Shown: positions 8,937 to 18,231, counted from the stretch's first letter. The stretch: 64,000 nt of DNA from Phycisphaerales bacterium (GCA_027019265.1 JALUWX010000122.1:52041-116040), one strand, 5' to 3'. The notes: a model not told the origin generated them from the letters alone. Made by a program: numbers and translations.

Positions 8937-9626
8937 ATGTTCAACCGTCTGACAACGTCGATCGCGCTTGCGTGTGTGTGCACCGGTGCGCACGCCCAAA
9001 ACCTCATGTCCAATGGCTCGTTCGAGACCCCGGGTCCCGGATTCGTGCTGTTCCAGGACTGGCAGAACTTCGGGAACGTGTTCGCCGACATCGGCGGCGT
9101 TGAAGTCCCCGCGCAGGAAGGGATGGCGAGCTGCAAGATGTTCGGTTCCTCCATCGGGACCCAGAGCGACCAGGTGCTGCTCCAGACGGTGCCCGGGATC
9201 AACGCGGGTGAGCTCTACACCCTGTCCGGGTTTGTCTGGGAGAACTCCGCGGACCCGCTCGGGGACGAGAACATCATCATCCTCCAGATGAACTTCCAGG
9301 ACGCCGGCGGCACGACGCTCGAGACGGTCGAAGTCAACATGTTCGATCCGATGAGCGATCCCTCCGACGAGTGGATCCCGGGTTCGGTTTCGGGGATCGC
9401 GCCCGCCGGGACCTCGCAGATCCTTGTCGCCGTGCTCCACATCCAGCTCGGCGCGGACCAGGGCTTCCCGACCCAGGGTGGTGGCGCGTCGTTCTGGGAC
9501 AACATCCAGCTCGTCGCGGGTGATGCGCCCTGCAACAACCCGGCGGACTTCGACGGGAACGGGGAGCTCGACTTCTTCGACATCTCCGCGTTCCTCAACG
9601 CGTTTGCCGAGGGATGCCCCGAGTAA
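8937..9626 (+). CDS. Secreted GC-type dockerin-anchored protein
   Basis: A 229-residue exported protein. A signal peptide (MFNRLTTSIALACVCTGAHA) is followed by a beta-sandwich-like domain starting NLMSNGSFETPG, reminiscent of carbohydrate-binding domains of the CBM4/9 type, and ends in one dockerin-like calcium loop, DFDGNGELDFFDISAFLNAF, then GCP. This C-terminal arrangement is the GC-type dockerin found in Phycisphaerae and is thought to anchor proteins at the cell surface. It has an ACAGGAGAG ribosome site and a perfect LacI-type operator just upstream. It probably binds glycan rather than cutting it. Confidence 0.82.
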   Translation: MFNRLTTSIALACVCTGAHAQNLMSNGSFETPGPGFVLFQDWQNFGNVFADIGGVEVPAQEGMASCKMFGSSIGTQSDQVLLQTVPGINAGELYTLSGFVWENSADPLGDENIIILQMNFQDAGGTTLETVEVNMFDPMSDPSDEWIPGSVSGIAPAGTSQILVAVLHIQLGADQGFPTQGGGASFWDNIQLVAGDAPCNNPADFDGNGELDFFDISAFLNAFAEGCPE

Positions 9627-9657
9627 GCCGATTTACGCTTCTCGTGTTTGAACCACG

Positions 9658-9690
9658 AACGGGCGGGTCCGGAAGGGCTCGCCCGTTTCT
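9658..9690 (+). terminator. Rho-independent terminator
   Basis: AACGGGCG pairs with CGCCCGTT and is followed by TCTTT on the plus strand. It lies between two convergent genes and ends the dockerin-protein transcript. Confidence 0.75.
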
Positions 9691-9713
9691 TTGTGTGGAC
9701 TCGGTGCTCGGGT

Positions 9714-10562
9714 TCAGCCCTTGACCGCGCCGCTGGTGAGTCCGGAGATGAACTGCTTCTGGAGGATGAGGAAGAGGAGCGCGACGGGCGCGACCGAGAC
9801 AACGGTCGCCGCCATCAGGAGCCCGTAGTCGGTTCGGTAGACACCCCGGAGCTGCGCGATCGCGACGGAGAGGGGCTGCTTGTCCGCGCTCTGGATGACA
9901 ATCTGGGGGGAGATGAAGTTGTTCCACATCGCGAGGAACGTGATGAGCATGAACGCCCCGATCATCGGACGGATCAGGGGGAGCACGATGACGAAGAAGA
10001 TGGAGAGCTCGGAGCACCCGTCGATGCGCGCCGCTTCGAGGAGCTGATCGGGGACGCTCTGAAGCACGGCCTGTCTGAACAGGAACACCCCGAATGCGGG
10101 CGCGAAAGCGGGGAGCAGCAAACCCCACGCGGTGTCGAGCAGCCCGAGGTCGTAGAGGAGCTCGTACCCCGGCGCGATGAGGAGTGAGGGGGGGACGATG
10201 AGCGCGCCGAGGATGAGGAGGGTCAGGAGCCCGTTCCCACGGAAGCGGAACTTCGCGAGCGCGTAGCCGGTCGAGGCGCAGAAGAGGGTGGCGAAGATCG
10301 CGGCGGCCGACGAGTAGAAGATGGAGTTGAGCAGCGCACGTCCGAACCCGAGCCCGAAGAGGTTGGTGTAGTTGTCGAGGGTGAGCGCGCCCCAATCGAC
10401 CCCGAAGAGCCCGTCCCCGGGGGGGAGGAAGAGGGCGCTGAAGAACGCTTCGCTGGGTTTGAGCGACGCGATGATGAGCCACGCGAAGGGGATGAGCACG
10501 ATGATCCCGAGCGCGATGAGCCCGAGGTGGAGCGCGAGCTTGTGGAGGAGGGGTTTGCTCAT
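9714..10562 (-). CDS. Sugar ABC transporter permease, MalG type
   Basis: A 282-residue inner-membrane permease with six hydrophobic segments and the EAA loop EAARIDGCSELSIFFVIVLPLI that contacts the ATPase. It pairs with the MalF-type permease encoded just upstream; the start codon overlaps that gene's stop (ATGA). The gene is last in the minus-strand operon pseudopilin - LacI - binding protein - MalF - MalG. The operon has no ATPase; the likely partner is the MsmK/UgpC-type protein encoded at 18232. The imported sugar is inferred to be a beta-glucan oligosaccharide from the neighbouring GH16 and GH1. Confidence 0.92.
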   Translation of the reverse strand: MSKPLLHKLALHLGLIALGIIVLIPFAWLIIASLKPSEAFFSALFLPPGDGLFGVDWGALTLDNYTNLFGLGFGRALLNSIFYSSAAAIFATLFCASTGYALAKFRFRGNGLLTLLILGALIVPPSLLIAPGYELLYDLGLLDTAWGLLLPAFAPAFGVFLFRQAVLQSVPDQLLEAARIDGCSELSIFFVIVLPLIRPMIGAFMLITFLAMWNNFISPQIVIQSADKQPLSVAIAQLRGVYRTDYGLLMAATVVSVAPVALLFLILQKQFISGLTSGAVKG

Positions 10563-11452
10563 CCGAGTCGCTCCTGACGACGGATCATGTTCATCTGGAT
10601 CAGCGCGAGGACGATGAGCATGATCGCGAGCGCCCACCCGATCGCGCTCGCGTATCCCAGATCACCCAGCTCGAACCCGTTCTGGTAGAGGTACATGACC
10701 ACGGTGAGCCCGGAGTTGCTCGGGCCTCCGGAGCTGTCGAGGAGGATGTAGGGGAGCTCGAAGAGCTGGAGGGACCCGATCATCGAGAGGAGCACGACGA
10801 AGGTTGCGACGGGTTTGATGCTCGGGAGGATCACGTGGCGCAGCCGCGCGATGGGTCCTGCGCCGTCGATCTCGGAGGCTTCGATGAGCGATCGGTCCAC
10901 GTTCTGGAGCGCGGCCAGGAAGTAGATCATGTTGAACCCGGCGTAGAGCCAGAGGGAGAGCAGGACGAGGGTCGCCATCACGTGTTCCTGGAGCCAATCG
11001 AGCTCGAGGAGCTCGGAGTTCCCCGTGACCCACGCGAGGGATCGGTTGACGAGCCCCATGCGCTTCTCGAACGCGAGCACCCCGAGGATCGAGACGAACA
11101 CAAGCCCCATGAGCTGGGGTGAGAAAAAGACAAGGCGGTAGATGGAACGTCCGCGGAGCTTGGGTGAGTTGAGCGCGAGCGCGAGCGCGAACGCGATGGG
11201 GAGCTGGATCAGGAGGGACCCGAGGGTGTAGACGAGGGTGTTCTTGAGCGCTTTCCAGAAGAGGGGGTCGTTGATGAGGAGGGAGAGGTTGTGCGCGCCG
11301 ACGTATTCGCGCGTTCCCGGGCCGTAGGTCTGGTGCGCGGCGAGGACGGCGGACTGCGCCAGGGGGTAGAGCATGAACACGGAGAAGATGAGGACAAAGG
11401 GCGCGAGGAGGATGGTGAGGAAGAGGGCGCGGGATGTCCGTGGTGAACTCAT
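10559..11452 (-). CDS. Sugar ABC transporter permease, MalF type
   Basis: A 297-residue permease of the MalF/UgpA class with six hydrophobic segments and the EAA loop EASEIDGAGPIARLRHVILPSI. It forms the membrane channel together with the MalG partner. It overlaps both neighbours by four bases (ATGA), indicating translational coupling through binding protein, MalF and MalG. Confidence 0.92.
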   Translation of the reverse strand: MSSPRTSRALFLTILLAPFVLIFSVFMLYPLAQSAVLAAHQTYGPGTREYVGAHNLSLLINDPLFWKALKNTLVYTLGSLLIQLPIAFALALALNSPKLRGRSIYRLVFFSPQLMGLVFVSILGVLAFEKRMGLVNRSLAWVTGNSELLELDWLQEHVMATLVLLSLWLYAGFNMIYFLAALQNVDRSLIEASEIDGAGPIARLRHVILPSIKPVATFVVLLSMIGSLQLFELPYILLDSSGGPSNSGLTVVMYLYQNGFELGDLGYASAIGWALAIMLIVLALIQMNMIRRQERLG

Positions 11453-12885
11453 TGCTCGCGATCCTCCTGTTCGGGGAGCGCGGCGAACGCGTTGCGCGAC
11501 ATCATCCGGACGACGTTGGTCTGCGCGCGTTCGAGGAGTTGTTTCGCGCGCGGCTCGATGGATTCGACATCGTTGAAGCCGTACCCGCGCGACTGCGCCC
11601 AGTCGACGAGCGCGATGGCCGCGTCTCGGACTTCGAGGACGGCCGCTCTGTTGTAGGGGGACGAGGTGCGGATCGGGATCATCGGCGCGAGCTCGATGAA
11701 CATGCGCCCCTTGGGCTGACCCATGAAGTACGGGTCGGGCTGGTCGTAGACGGGGTCGTCCCAGAGGGAGCGGACGGGGGTGATGATGTCCACGAGGGTG
11801 TAGAGCTCACGCGCGACATCGGGGGAGGTGTAGAGGGTCTTTGCGTAGGTCCACGCTTCGTCGGGGTGCTCGGTCGTTGTGGGGATCCCGAGCATGGTCC
11901 CGCCGCGCACGCTGGTGCGTCGTCCCCCGGGTTCGAAGGCCGGGAGGGGCATGAGCTTGAGTTTCCCGTCGAGCCCGGGGACGTGCATGCGCCAGATGGA
12001 GCACATCCAGTCGGGACAGAGGTTCCCGATCGAGACCCCGTCAACACGCGCTTGGTGACCGGCGGCGCTGAACTCCTCGATGTCTACAGCGACCCGTCCA
12101 TCGGGGAGACACCACGACACGATCCGCGCGAGGAGCTGGGCGTTCCGATCCGAGTCGATGGCGGGGACCCCGTGCTCGTCGAAGAGGGCGCCGTCCCCCT
12201 GGAGCATGAGGAGCTCGACTGTGTCGGGCTGGGTGTACCACGCCGCGAGGGGGTAGTGGTCGATGCGCCCGTCGTTGTCGTTGTCGCGCATCAGGGGACG
12301 GAGCATTGCGAAGTACTCGTCCCAGGTCTGCGCTTGGGTGAGGTCGATCCCGGCCGACTCCGTGATGTCCGCGCGATACGCGAGCATCACGGGGTGGACA
12401 TCGTGGGGGAGCCCGAAGACGCGCCCGTCCGTGCTCCACGGGCTCAGGGACGGGGGGTTGATCTGATCGAGGAGCCCCTCCGATTCAAGGAGGGGGGTAA
12501 GGTCGGTGAACCCGATCGCTTCGGTCGGTCCCATGAAGACCTGTCCGATCGTGGCGCGTTCGACTTCGATGAGGTCGGCCGTGGGGAGTCCTCCGAAGAA
12601 TCCGCTCATCATGCGCGACTGGATCGCGGCGATGCTCATGATCGAGATATCGAGGGGTGCGTCGGTGTCGGAGGTACGCGCCGCGATCGGGTCGTACATG
12701 AGCTTGTGCTCGGGGGAGAAGACCCACATCGAGAGGGCACGATCATCGCGCGAGTCGGATCGGTCCGTCAGGACGAGCGCGGCCGCGCTGAGGATGAGGA
12801 GCGCGAGGATGACCCAGACCCCGACGGAGAGATGACGGATCGCGAGCACGAGGAGCGTGACCCGTTCGATCCGTGGTGGTGTCAT
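11449..12885 (-). CDS. Membrane-anchored sugar-binding protein of ABC importer
   Basis: A 478-residue family-1 extracellular solute-binding protein. A hydrophobic helix (VGVWVILALLILSAAALVL, about residues 21-40) sits where a signal sequence would be; there is no lipobox Cys, so it is probably tethered by an uncleaved anchor with the binding domain outside. The lobes carry typical landmarks such as WSTDGRVFGLPHDVHPVMLAYR and GGTMLGIPTTTEHPDEAW. It is downstream of LacI with a 43-bp gap and overlaps the MalF gene by ATGA. It would capture the oligosaccharide imported by the two permeases. Confidence 0.88.
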   Translation of the reverse strand: MTPPRIERVTLLVLAIRHLSVGVWVILALLILSAAALVLTDRSDSRDDRALSMWVFSPEHKLMYDPIAARTSDTDAPLDISIMSIAAIQSRMMSGFFGGLPTADLIEVERATIGQVFMGPTEAIGFTDLTPLLESEGLLDQINPPSLSPWSTDGRVFGLPHDVHPVMLAYRADITESAGIDLTQAQTWDEYFAMLRPLMRDNDNDGRIDHYPLAAWYTQPDTVELLMLQGDGALFDEHGVPAIDSDRNAQLLARIVSWCLPDGRVAVDIEEFSAAGHQARVDGVSIGNLCPDWMCSIWRMHVPGLDGKLKLMPLPAFEPGGRRTSVRGGTMLGIPTTTEHPDEAWTYAKTLYTSPDVARELYTLVDIITPVRSLWDDPVYDQPDPYFMGQPKGRMFIELAPMIPIRTSSPYNRAAVLEVRDAAIALVDWAQSRGYGFNDVESIEPRAKQLLERAQTNVVRMMSRNAFAALPEQEDREQ

Positions 12886-12928
12886 GGGGAGGCGCCGCCG
12901 AGGGTGTATCGCTCAGGACAATCCGACG

Positions 12929-13984
12929 TCAGGAGTCCTTGACGATTGTACCGTCGGAGTCGATGCGCACGGGGTTCGGGTTCGCGAAGCTCGTGGTCTC
13001 GAGGACCTCGAAGGTCGTGGGGCGCGTCTCGCGGAAGATCTCCATCGGGACATCGTCCTCGGTCTGGGCCGCCCGGGTGATCCAACGCGCCGCTTCGATC
13101 CCGAGGGAGACGGCGTCCTGACAGACGGCGGTGTATCTCGGGAAGGTCTGGAAGCGTGTGACGGAGTCGTCCACCCCGACGATGGACAGATCGCGCGGGA
13201 CCTTGATCCCGACGCGCAGGCACTTGTGGAGCGCGCCGATCGTGGACATCGGGTTGGTGAAGAAGATCGCGGTGGGGGGGCTGTCGAGCTCGAGGAGACG
13301 GGTGAGCATGATCTCGCCCCCTCCCGTGTTGGCTTCCGCGCGGACGATGAGCGCGGGGTCGATCTCGATCCCGGCGTTCTCCAGCGCTTCCCGATACCCC
13401 GCTTCACGGTCCTGGTGGTCCGTGTCGATGATGTTGTGCATCGCGAGCCCGATGCGCGTATGCCCGAGCCCGAGGAGGTGCTCGATCGCGTGGCGCGAGG
13501 AGTCGCGCGAGACGGAGTCGATGTAGTTCACCCGCGCATCGTCGGAGCGGTCCGCAACGAGCAACGTCGGGAAGTCCTCGCTCGCGATCTTCTCGACGAG
13601 GGAGGTGTCACCGAGCGAACGCATGATGATCGCGCGGACCCCCTTGCGATGGAAGAACTGCGTGAAGGTCTCGTCGGCGTGCTTGTCGCGCCCGGCGCTG
13701 ATGAAGGTCAGGTCGTGACGCTTCTCGTACACCCCGCGCAGGATCCCGGAGAGGAGCGCCGCTTCGAAGTCACCCAGGTCGGACTTGACGGGTTCTTCGG
13801 GGTACACGAGCCCGATGACGTTGGTGGGCTTCTTCCCCGTGGAGGGTCGGTACCCCGAACGGTCCGCGGCCTCGAGGACCCGTCTCCGGGTTTCCTCGCT
13901 CACCCCGGCGTGCTGGTTGATCGCGCGCGACACAGTCGCAACGCTGATCCCCAGTTCCTTCGCGATTTGACGGACAGAACTCAT
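12929..13984 (-). CDS. LacI family transcriptional regulator
   Basis: A 351-residue LacI/GalR regulator. The N-terminal helix-turn-helix and hinge are visible (SVRQIAKELGISVATVSRAI, then RRRVLEAADRSGYRP), followed by a periplasmic-binding-protein-like sensor domain with GVDD and the usual Asp/Arg-rich sugar pocket. The start overlaps the stop of the pseudopilin gene (ATGA), so it is co-transcribed with the importer it likely controls. TGTAACWGTTACA palindromes in front of this operon and several glucan genes are its proposed operators. It would be released by an imported sugar. Confidence 0.93.
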   Translation of the reverse strand: MSSVRQIAKELGISVATVSRAINQHAGVSEETRRRVLEAADRSGYRPSTGKKPTNVIGLVYPEEPVKSDLGDFEAALLSGILRGVYEKRHDLTFISAGRDKHADETFTQFFHRKGVRAIIMRSLGDTSLVEKIASEDFPTLLVADRSDDARVNYIDSVSRDSSRHAIEHLLGLGHTRIGLAMHNIIDTDHQDREAGYREALENAGIEIDPALIVRAEANTGGGEIMLTRLLELDSPPTAIFFTNPMSTIGALHKCLRVGIKVPRDLSIVGVDDSVTRFQTFPRYTAVCQDAVSLGIEAARWITRAAQTEDDVPMEIFRETRPTTFEVLETTSFANPNPVRIDSDGTIVKDS

Positions 13985-15006
13985 GGCGCCCTCTGATATC
14001 CGAGCTCGCGGTTCTCCACGCGCTCATCCAATACGGACCAGAGCACACGATACGTGCTCCGGTACTCCATAGCGTTGTCGTCCCGGTTGAAGAGTTCCGC
14101 CGGGGAGTAGCTGGAGACATGCCCGTCCACGAACGCGAAGTTCGGTTGCCCATCGACCTTGAACGGATCGTCCGTGCGCCTCGGGTGGCGATAGAACGGG
14201 ACGTACCCCTCCGGGGTCGCGGACGTGTCGCTCCCCATCTCGGGGGCGCGGGGGAAGTTGCCGTTCCCGCGCCATGTCCCTTCCCAGGTTTCTTCGTTGA
14301 TCCCCTCGGGGTTCCCCCCGAATCGTTCCCCGGGGAGCCCGAGCCGACCGATGGAAGCGGCCGTGAACCAGGTGCGTTCCCCGATATCGTCGGTGATCTC
14401 GGAGGTCCAGAGCCCCCAGGCCTCGCCGATGAGGAGGACACTCGCCGCGCGATCCACGGTTGATTTGAAGGGTTCCCCGAACTGGAAGTTGCTCGCGTCG
14501 GGGTTGCGTCCGGGTTTGAAGAGCTGGAGGGTCCCCGTGTTGAAGTTGGGGCGGTATTCCGCGGCGGAGGATGCCCAGTAGTTCATCGCGTAGGAGCGCC
14601 CCGCGTCCGGGTGGTTGGGGCAGGTCATGACCGTGCCGCCGACGGTGGGGTTCTGCGCGTTGTTGACGGAGAGGTTCTTGAAATCGCCTTGGGGGAGGTA
14701 GCGTCCGATCCGGTTCACGTCGTGCCAGGTCATGTTCTGCTTGTCGTTCTCGGGATCGATGACGAACTGACCCCCGATGTTGGTCGGGTAGGCGTCTTTG
14801 TAATCGTTCGCGTAGACCGTCAAGGCCGTCGCGACCTGGCGCATGTTGGTCTTGCACAGAACATCGCGCGCCGTGTCCCTCGCGCGGCCGAGCGCGGGGA
14901 GGAGGATCCCGATCAGGAGGGCGATGATCGCGATCACGACCAGCAACTCGATCAGGGTAAAGGCACGGCTCAGACGGCGATCAGCGGGAGAGAGAGAGGT
15001 GTTCAT
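13981..15006 (-). CDS. Pseudopilin-like protein with prepilin cleavage motif and VDGH motif
   Basis: A 341-residue protein with a type II/type IV prepilin N-terminus (RAFTLIELLVVIAIIALLIG) and a planctomycete DUF1559-like C-terminal part ending in PNFAFVDGHVSSY. Such proteins are cleaved by prepilin peptidase and exposed on the cell surface. It is the first gene of the sugar-importer operon and has a near-perfect LacI-type operator 21 bp upstream of its start. The start at 15006 has an AGGAGC ribosome site; the ORF-track start at 15042 would include the operator. A role as a surface glycan-binding or secretion component is inference from the operon. Confidence 0.85.
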   Translation of the reverse strand: MNTSLSPADRRLSRAFTLIELLVVIAIIALLIGILLPALGRARDTARDVLCKTNMRQVATALTVYANDYKDAYPTNIGGQFVIDPENDKQNMTWHDVNRIGRYLPQGDFKNLSVNNAQNPTVGGTVMTCPNHPDAGRSYAMNYWASSAAEYRPNFNTGTLQLFKPGRNPDASNFQFGEPFKSTVDRAASVLLIGEAWGLWTSEITDDIGERTWFTAASIGRLGLPGERFGGNPEGINEETWEGTWRGNGNFPRAPEMGSDTSATPEGYVPFYRHPRRTDDPFKVDGQPNFAFVDGHVSSYSPAELFNRDDNAMEYRSTYRVLWSVLDERVENRELGYQRAP

Positions 15007-15026
15007 CGGGGTGCTCCTCGCGAGAA

Positions 15027-15039
15027 CGTAACTGTTACA
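15027..15039. promoter_or_regulatory. LacI-type operator before the importer operon
   Basis: CGTAACTGTTACA matches the 13-bp consensus at 12 positions and lies just before the pseudopilin start. It would allow the LacI protein to control its own operon. Confidence 0.7.
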
Positions 15040-15188
15040 CAAGTGTCGCGGATCTCCGGGCTGATGTCAAGGGTCCATAAACCCGGATTCCCGAACAAAT
15101 CGCTATTTTGGATCAAAAATGCTGCTTTCGGATCCATGCGGGATTCGTGAAGGGAGCTCGGGCATCCCGGGGGCTCGCCTTATTCACA

Positions 15189-15201
15189 CGGAACTGTTAC
15201 G
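15189..15201. promoter_or_regulatory. Weak LacI-type operator
   Basis: CGGAACTGTTACG matches the consensus at 10 of 13 positions and ends 8 bp before the lipoprotein glycosidase start at 15210. It is the weakest of the upstream sites. Confidence 0.4.
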
Positions 15202-15209
15202 CTCCTCCC

Positions 15210-16514
15210 ATGATCCAGTTTACCTCACGTTGGCCGATCCTGTCCCTGCTCTGTTTCGCCGTCCTTCTCGTGGGCTGCGCTTCGACGAATACCCGCGCTT
15301 CATATGAAGGGAGCGTGGTGACTTTGGAGCACGACGACGGTCGCTATACCCTCCTGAAAGACGGCGAACCCTATGTCATCCACGGCGTTGGTGGTTCGTC
15401 CAACCTCGCGCTCCTCAAGGAACGCGGAGGCAACACCATCCGGACCTGGGACGCGGAAGGGATCGACAGCACACTCGACGAGGCGCACGAGCTGGGGATC
15501 AGTGTCGTGGTCGGGATCTGGATCGCGCACCAGCGACACGGGTACGACCACAGCGATCCCGCGCAGCGCCGGGCGCAGCTCGATCGGGTTGAGAAGTTCG
15601 TGAGGATGTACAGGGATCACCCGGCCGTGCTCGCTTGGGGTGTGGGCAACGAGCTCGAGCTCGGGGGTGATCTCGATATCGCGATCGAGCAGATCAAGGA
15701 AGCATCGGCGCTCGTGAAGTCGCTCGACAAGAACCACCCCGTGATGGCCGTCGTTGCCGGGCTCGGGGAGAACAAGGCGAAGCGGATCCAGGATGAGTGC
15801 CCGGACGTGGACTTCCTCGGCGTGAACTCGTACGGGGGGATGGCTGATGTTCCCAACGAGCTGCGTCGTCAGGGCTACACGGGCGCGTACGCGATGACCG
15901 AGTACGGGGTCGTCGGTCACTGGGAAACGAGCAACACATCGTGGGGCGCTCCGATCGAGCAGTCGTCCCACGAGAAAGCGGAGTTCCTGAGGACGAGCTA
16001 CGACAAAGCGATCACGGCGCAGCTCGGGAAGCAGTGTCTCGGGGGGTTCGCGTTCCTCTGGGGTCAGAAACAGGAGCGCACCCCCACGTGGTACGGGCTG
16101 CTCCTCGAGTCCGGGGAAGCGACGGAACGGGTCGATGTGCTCGAGGAGCTCTGGACGGGCGAGCAACCCGAGAACCGCGCCCCGATCGTGAAAGAGGTCC
16201 GTCTCATGGGGCGCGGTGAGCGCGTCTATGAACCCGGGCAGCGCATCCTCGTGATCGTCGAAGTCCAGGAGCCTGACGCGGATGTGATGGACATCGAGTG
16301 GGAAGTGCTCCCCGAGTCCACGGCGACAACCACGGGGGGCGACTTCGAGAACTCGCTCGAGCCGCTCGATGTGTATATCGAGAAGGATACGGTGAGGCGG
16401 TACTTCATCACCATGCCCCAGCAGGAGGGCGCGTACCGGGTGTACGTGACGGTGCGCGATACCGAGGGGCACGCCGGGACGGCGAACATGCCCTGCTACG
16501 TCGGGACCCCCTGA
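15210..16514 (+). CDS. Lipoprotein glycoside hydrolase, (beta/alpha)8 clan GH-A type
   Basis: A 434-residue lipoprotein: MIQFTSRWPILSLLCFAVLLVGC is a signal peptide with lipobox LVGC. The next 330 residues look like the catalytic barrel of GH2/GH5-like clan GH-A enzymes: WGVGNELEL would hold the acid/base Glu and AMTEYGVVG the nucleophile Glu. A C-terminal beta domain follows. The exact GH family is not assigned. No Shine-Dalgarno precedes the ATG, so the message may be leaderless. It is divergent from the importer operon and shares a control region with LacI-type sites. The enzyme probably acts at the cell surface on beta-glucan. Confidence 0.8.
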   Translation: MIQFTSRWPILSLLCFAVLLVGCASTNTRASYEGSVVTLEHDDGRYTLLKDGEPYVIHGVGGSSNLALLKERGGNTIRTWDAEGIDSTLDEAHELGISVVVGIWIAHQRHGYDHSDPAQRRAQLDRVEKFVRMYRDHPAVLAWGVGNELELGGDLDIAIEQIKEASALVKSLDKNHPVMAVVAGLGENKAKRIQDECPDVDFLGVNSYGGMADVPNELRRQGYTGAYAMTEYGVVGHWETSNTSWGAPIEQSSHEKAEFLRTSYDKAITAQLGKQCLGGFAFLWGQKQERTPTWYGLLLESGEATERVDVLEELWTGEQPENRAPIVKEVRLMGRGERVYEPGQRILVIVEVQEPDADVMDIEWEVLPESTATTTGGDFENSLEPLDVYIEKDTVRRYFITMPQQEGAYRVYVTVRDTEGHAGTANMPCYVGTP

Positions 16515-16546
16515 TCCGATCCGGATCGGATCTCGCAGTTCAGAAC

Positions 16547-16581
16547 AAAAGCCCCGATCGGACGGGTCCGGTCGGGGCTTT
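16547..16581. terminator. Bidirectional Rho-independent terminator
   Basis: AAAGCCCCGA and TCGGGGCTTT form a 10-bp stem with A-rich and T-rich flanks (ACAAAAG on the left, TTTGTTG on the right). It lies between two convergent genes and can serve both. Confidence 0.85.
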
Positions 16582-16610
16582 GTTGTTGTGGGGATCGTGC
16601 GGGGTCGGGG

Positions 16611-18071
16611 TTACGGACACCCGCCCGAGTAGATCGAGAGGAACGCGGAGACATCGAAGAAGTCGAAGTTCCCGTCGGGGTTCAGGTCCGCGCCGGGTTC
16701 CTGGTTGGTGAGCGCCGTCAGGAACGCGGAGAGGTCGAAGAAGTCGAGCTCGCCGTAGGGTTCGGAGAAGTCGGCGGCGTTGCATTGCCCGGATTCGATG
16801 CTGAACCAGTCGAGGTTGAACTCGGAGCCCGCGCCTCCCGAGTTGAAGTAGCGGATGATCTGCTCACCCGCTTCGAGATCGATGGTCCCGGAGATGGTGG
16901 TCCAGTTCTGCCAACCACCCGTGGGGGGCGCGGTCATGACGGAGGAGATGATGTCGAGGGCTTCGTTCTGGAAGATGAACTCGCCACCGTTCGCGTTCGA
17001 AGCGACGCGCGCCGTCAGCTCGTAGGTCCCCGCGCTGGGGACATCGATGGTGTACTCGAGCCATTCGTCCTCGCGCATCCACCCGACGTTGTACCCGCCG
17101 TCATTGGTCGCTTCGATATCGACGTCCGTCGTGCGGTACTGGTTCCCGTTGTTGCCCGTGTCGGTGTCGAAGTAGCTCTGCCCGTTGTATCCCTCGTCGA
17201 AGTCTTCCGCTTGGATCGTCCCGGGGAGCGCGATGGGGGCGCCGTTGTAGGGCGCCTGGTTCGCGCCGTAGACACGGACGTACTCGACTTCCATCGTCTG
17301 GGGGAAGCTCGAAGCGCCGTTGGGGTTCCCTGGGAAGTCGCCTCCGACGGCGACGTTCAGGAGGATGTGGAACGGGGTGTCGAACGGAGCGCGGGTGTTC
17401 CCCCCTCCGTTGTCAGAGAACCATTGATCGCTCGTCAGGGTGACGTAGTTGATGTCGTCCACGTACCAGCGGATCTGATCGGGTTCCCATTCGATGGCGT
17501 AGACATGAAAGTCATCGGAGAAGTCGGTGCCGTCGGCGAGGGTCCCGCCGGCGTGCTGGTTGTTGGGCCAGTTGGAGCCGTAGTGGATGGTCCCGTACGC
17601 GCGGTCCGCGTAGTTGACGGATTCCATGATGTCGATCTCTCCGGAAGACGCCCACCCCCCGTAGGGCGAGTTCGTGGGGAGCATCCAGAAGGCCGGCCAT
17701 ACCCCTGGGGTGGAGGGGATCTTGATCGATGCTTCGACACGCCCGTAAAGGAAGTCACGCTTGCCCATCGTGCGGATCCGCGCGGAGGTGTAGCTCGCGC
17801 CCCCGAGATTCTGCTGACGCGCCGTGATCGTGAGCTTCCCCCCCGAGACACTGATGTTCCCGGCGAGGTTCGTGTAGTACTGGAGTTCGTTGTTCCCCCA
17901 CCCGGCCGGGAGCCCGTAGGACTGCCCGTTCCCGATCATGTACTCCCAGGACGAGGTGTCGAGCGTGGTCCCCTCGAACTCATCGCTCCAGACGAGTTCC
18001 CAGGACTGGGCTGCAGCGCCGGAGGAGAGCAGGGAGAACGCAATCGAAAGGGTTGGTGCAACGATTTTCAT
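16611..18071 (-). CDS. Secreted GH16 laminarinase with CBM6 and double dockerin
   Basis: A 486-residue secreted enzyme. After a signal peptide (ending AAAQ) comes a GH16 domain with WGNNELQYYT and the catalytic SSGEIDIMESV motif, as in endo-beta-1,3-glucanases that cut laminarin. A CBM6-like domain (IQAEDFDEGYNG) follows, then two dockerin-like repeats, each with DFFDLSAFL or DFFDVSAFL, and a terminal GCP. It is likely anchored on the outside of the cell. A LacI-type operator lies about 60 bp upstream, shared with the divergent ATPase gene. The start has no strong ribosome site; the signal peptide fixes it. Confidence 0.93.
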   Translation of the reverse strand: MKIVAPTLSIAFSLLSSGAAAQSWELVWSDEFEGTTLDTSSWEYMIGNGQSYGLPAGWGNNELQYYTNLAGNISVSGGKLTITARQQNLGGASYTSARIRTMGKRDFLYGRVEASIKIPSTPGVWPAFWMLPTNSPYGGWASSGEIDIMESVNYADRAYGTIHYGSNWPNNQHAGGTLADGTDFSDDFHVYAIEWEPDQIRWYVDDINYVTLTSDQWFSDNGGGNTRAPFDTPFHILLNVAVGGDFPGNPNGASSFPQTMEVEYVRVYGANQAPYNGAPIALPGTIQAEDFDEGYNGQSYFDTDTGNNGNQYRTTDVDIEATNDGGYNVGWMREDEWLEYTIDVPSAGTYELTARVASNANGGEFIFQNEALDIISSVMTAPPTGGWQNWTTISGTIDLEAGEQIIRYFNSGGAGSEFNLDWFSIESGQCNAADFSEPYGELDFFDLSAFLTALTNQEPGADLNPDGNFDFFDVSAFLSIYSGGCP

Positions 18072-18133
18072 GGGTCGTGGTCCTGATGGTGCTACAGATA
18101 TCATCGTGTGTCGGGGATCCGTGTTGGGGTCAA

Positions 18134-18146
18134 TGTAACAGTTTCA
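18134..18146. promoter_or_regulatory. LacI-type operator between GH16 and ABC ATPase genes
   Basis: TGTAACAGTTTCA matches the consensus at 12 of 13 positions. It sits in the 160-bp divergent region, so it may control both the secreted laminarinase and the importer's ATPase. Confidence 0.68.
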
Positions 18147-18231
18147 TTGGTCCGGGTCCATCCCTTCCCCCATATTCGGTACACTCTGAGGACTTTCAGT
18201 TCCGATCAGACACCGAACCCCAGGGCTTCCC

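Noticed and set aside
11434-12942. 502-residue plus-strand ORF opposite the sugar-binding protein gene
   Set aside because: It mirrors a well supported minus-strand gene; composition is Asp/Glu/Arg/Gly-rich as expected from antisense GC-rich DNA, with no family signal.
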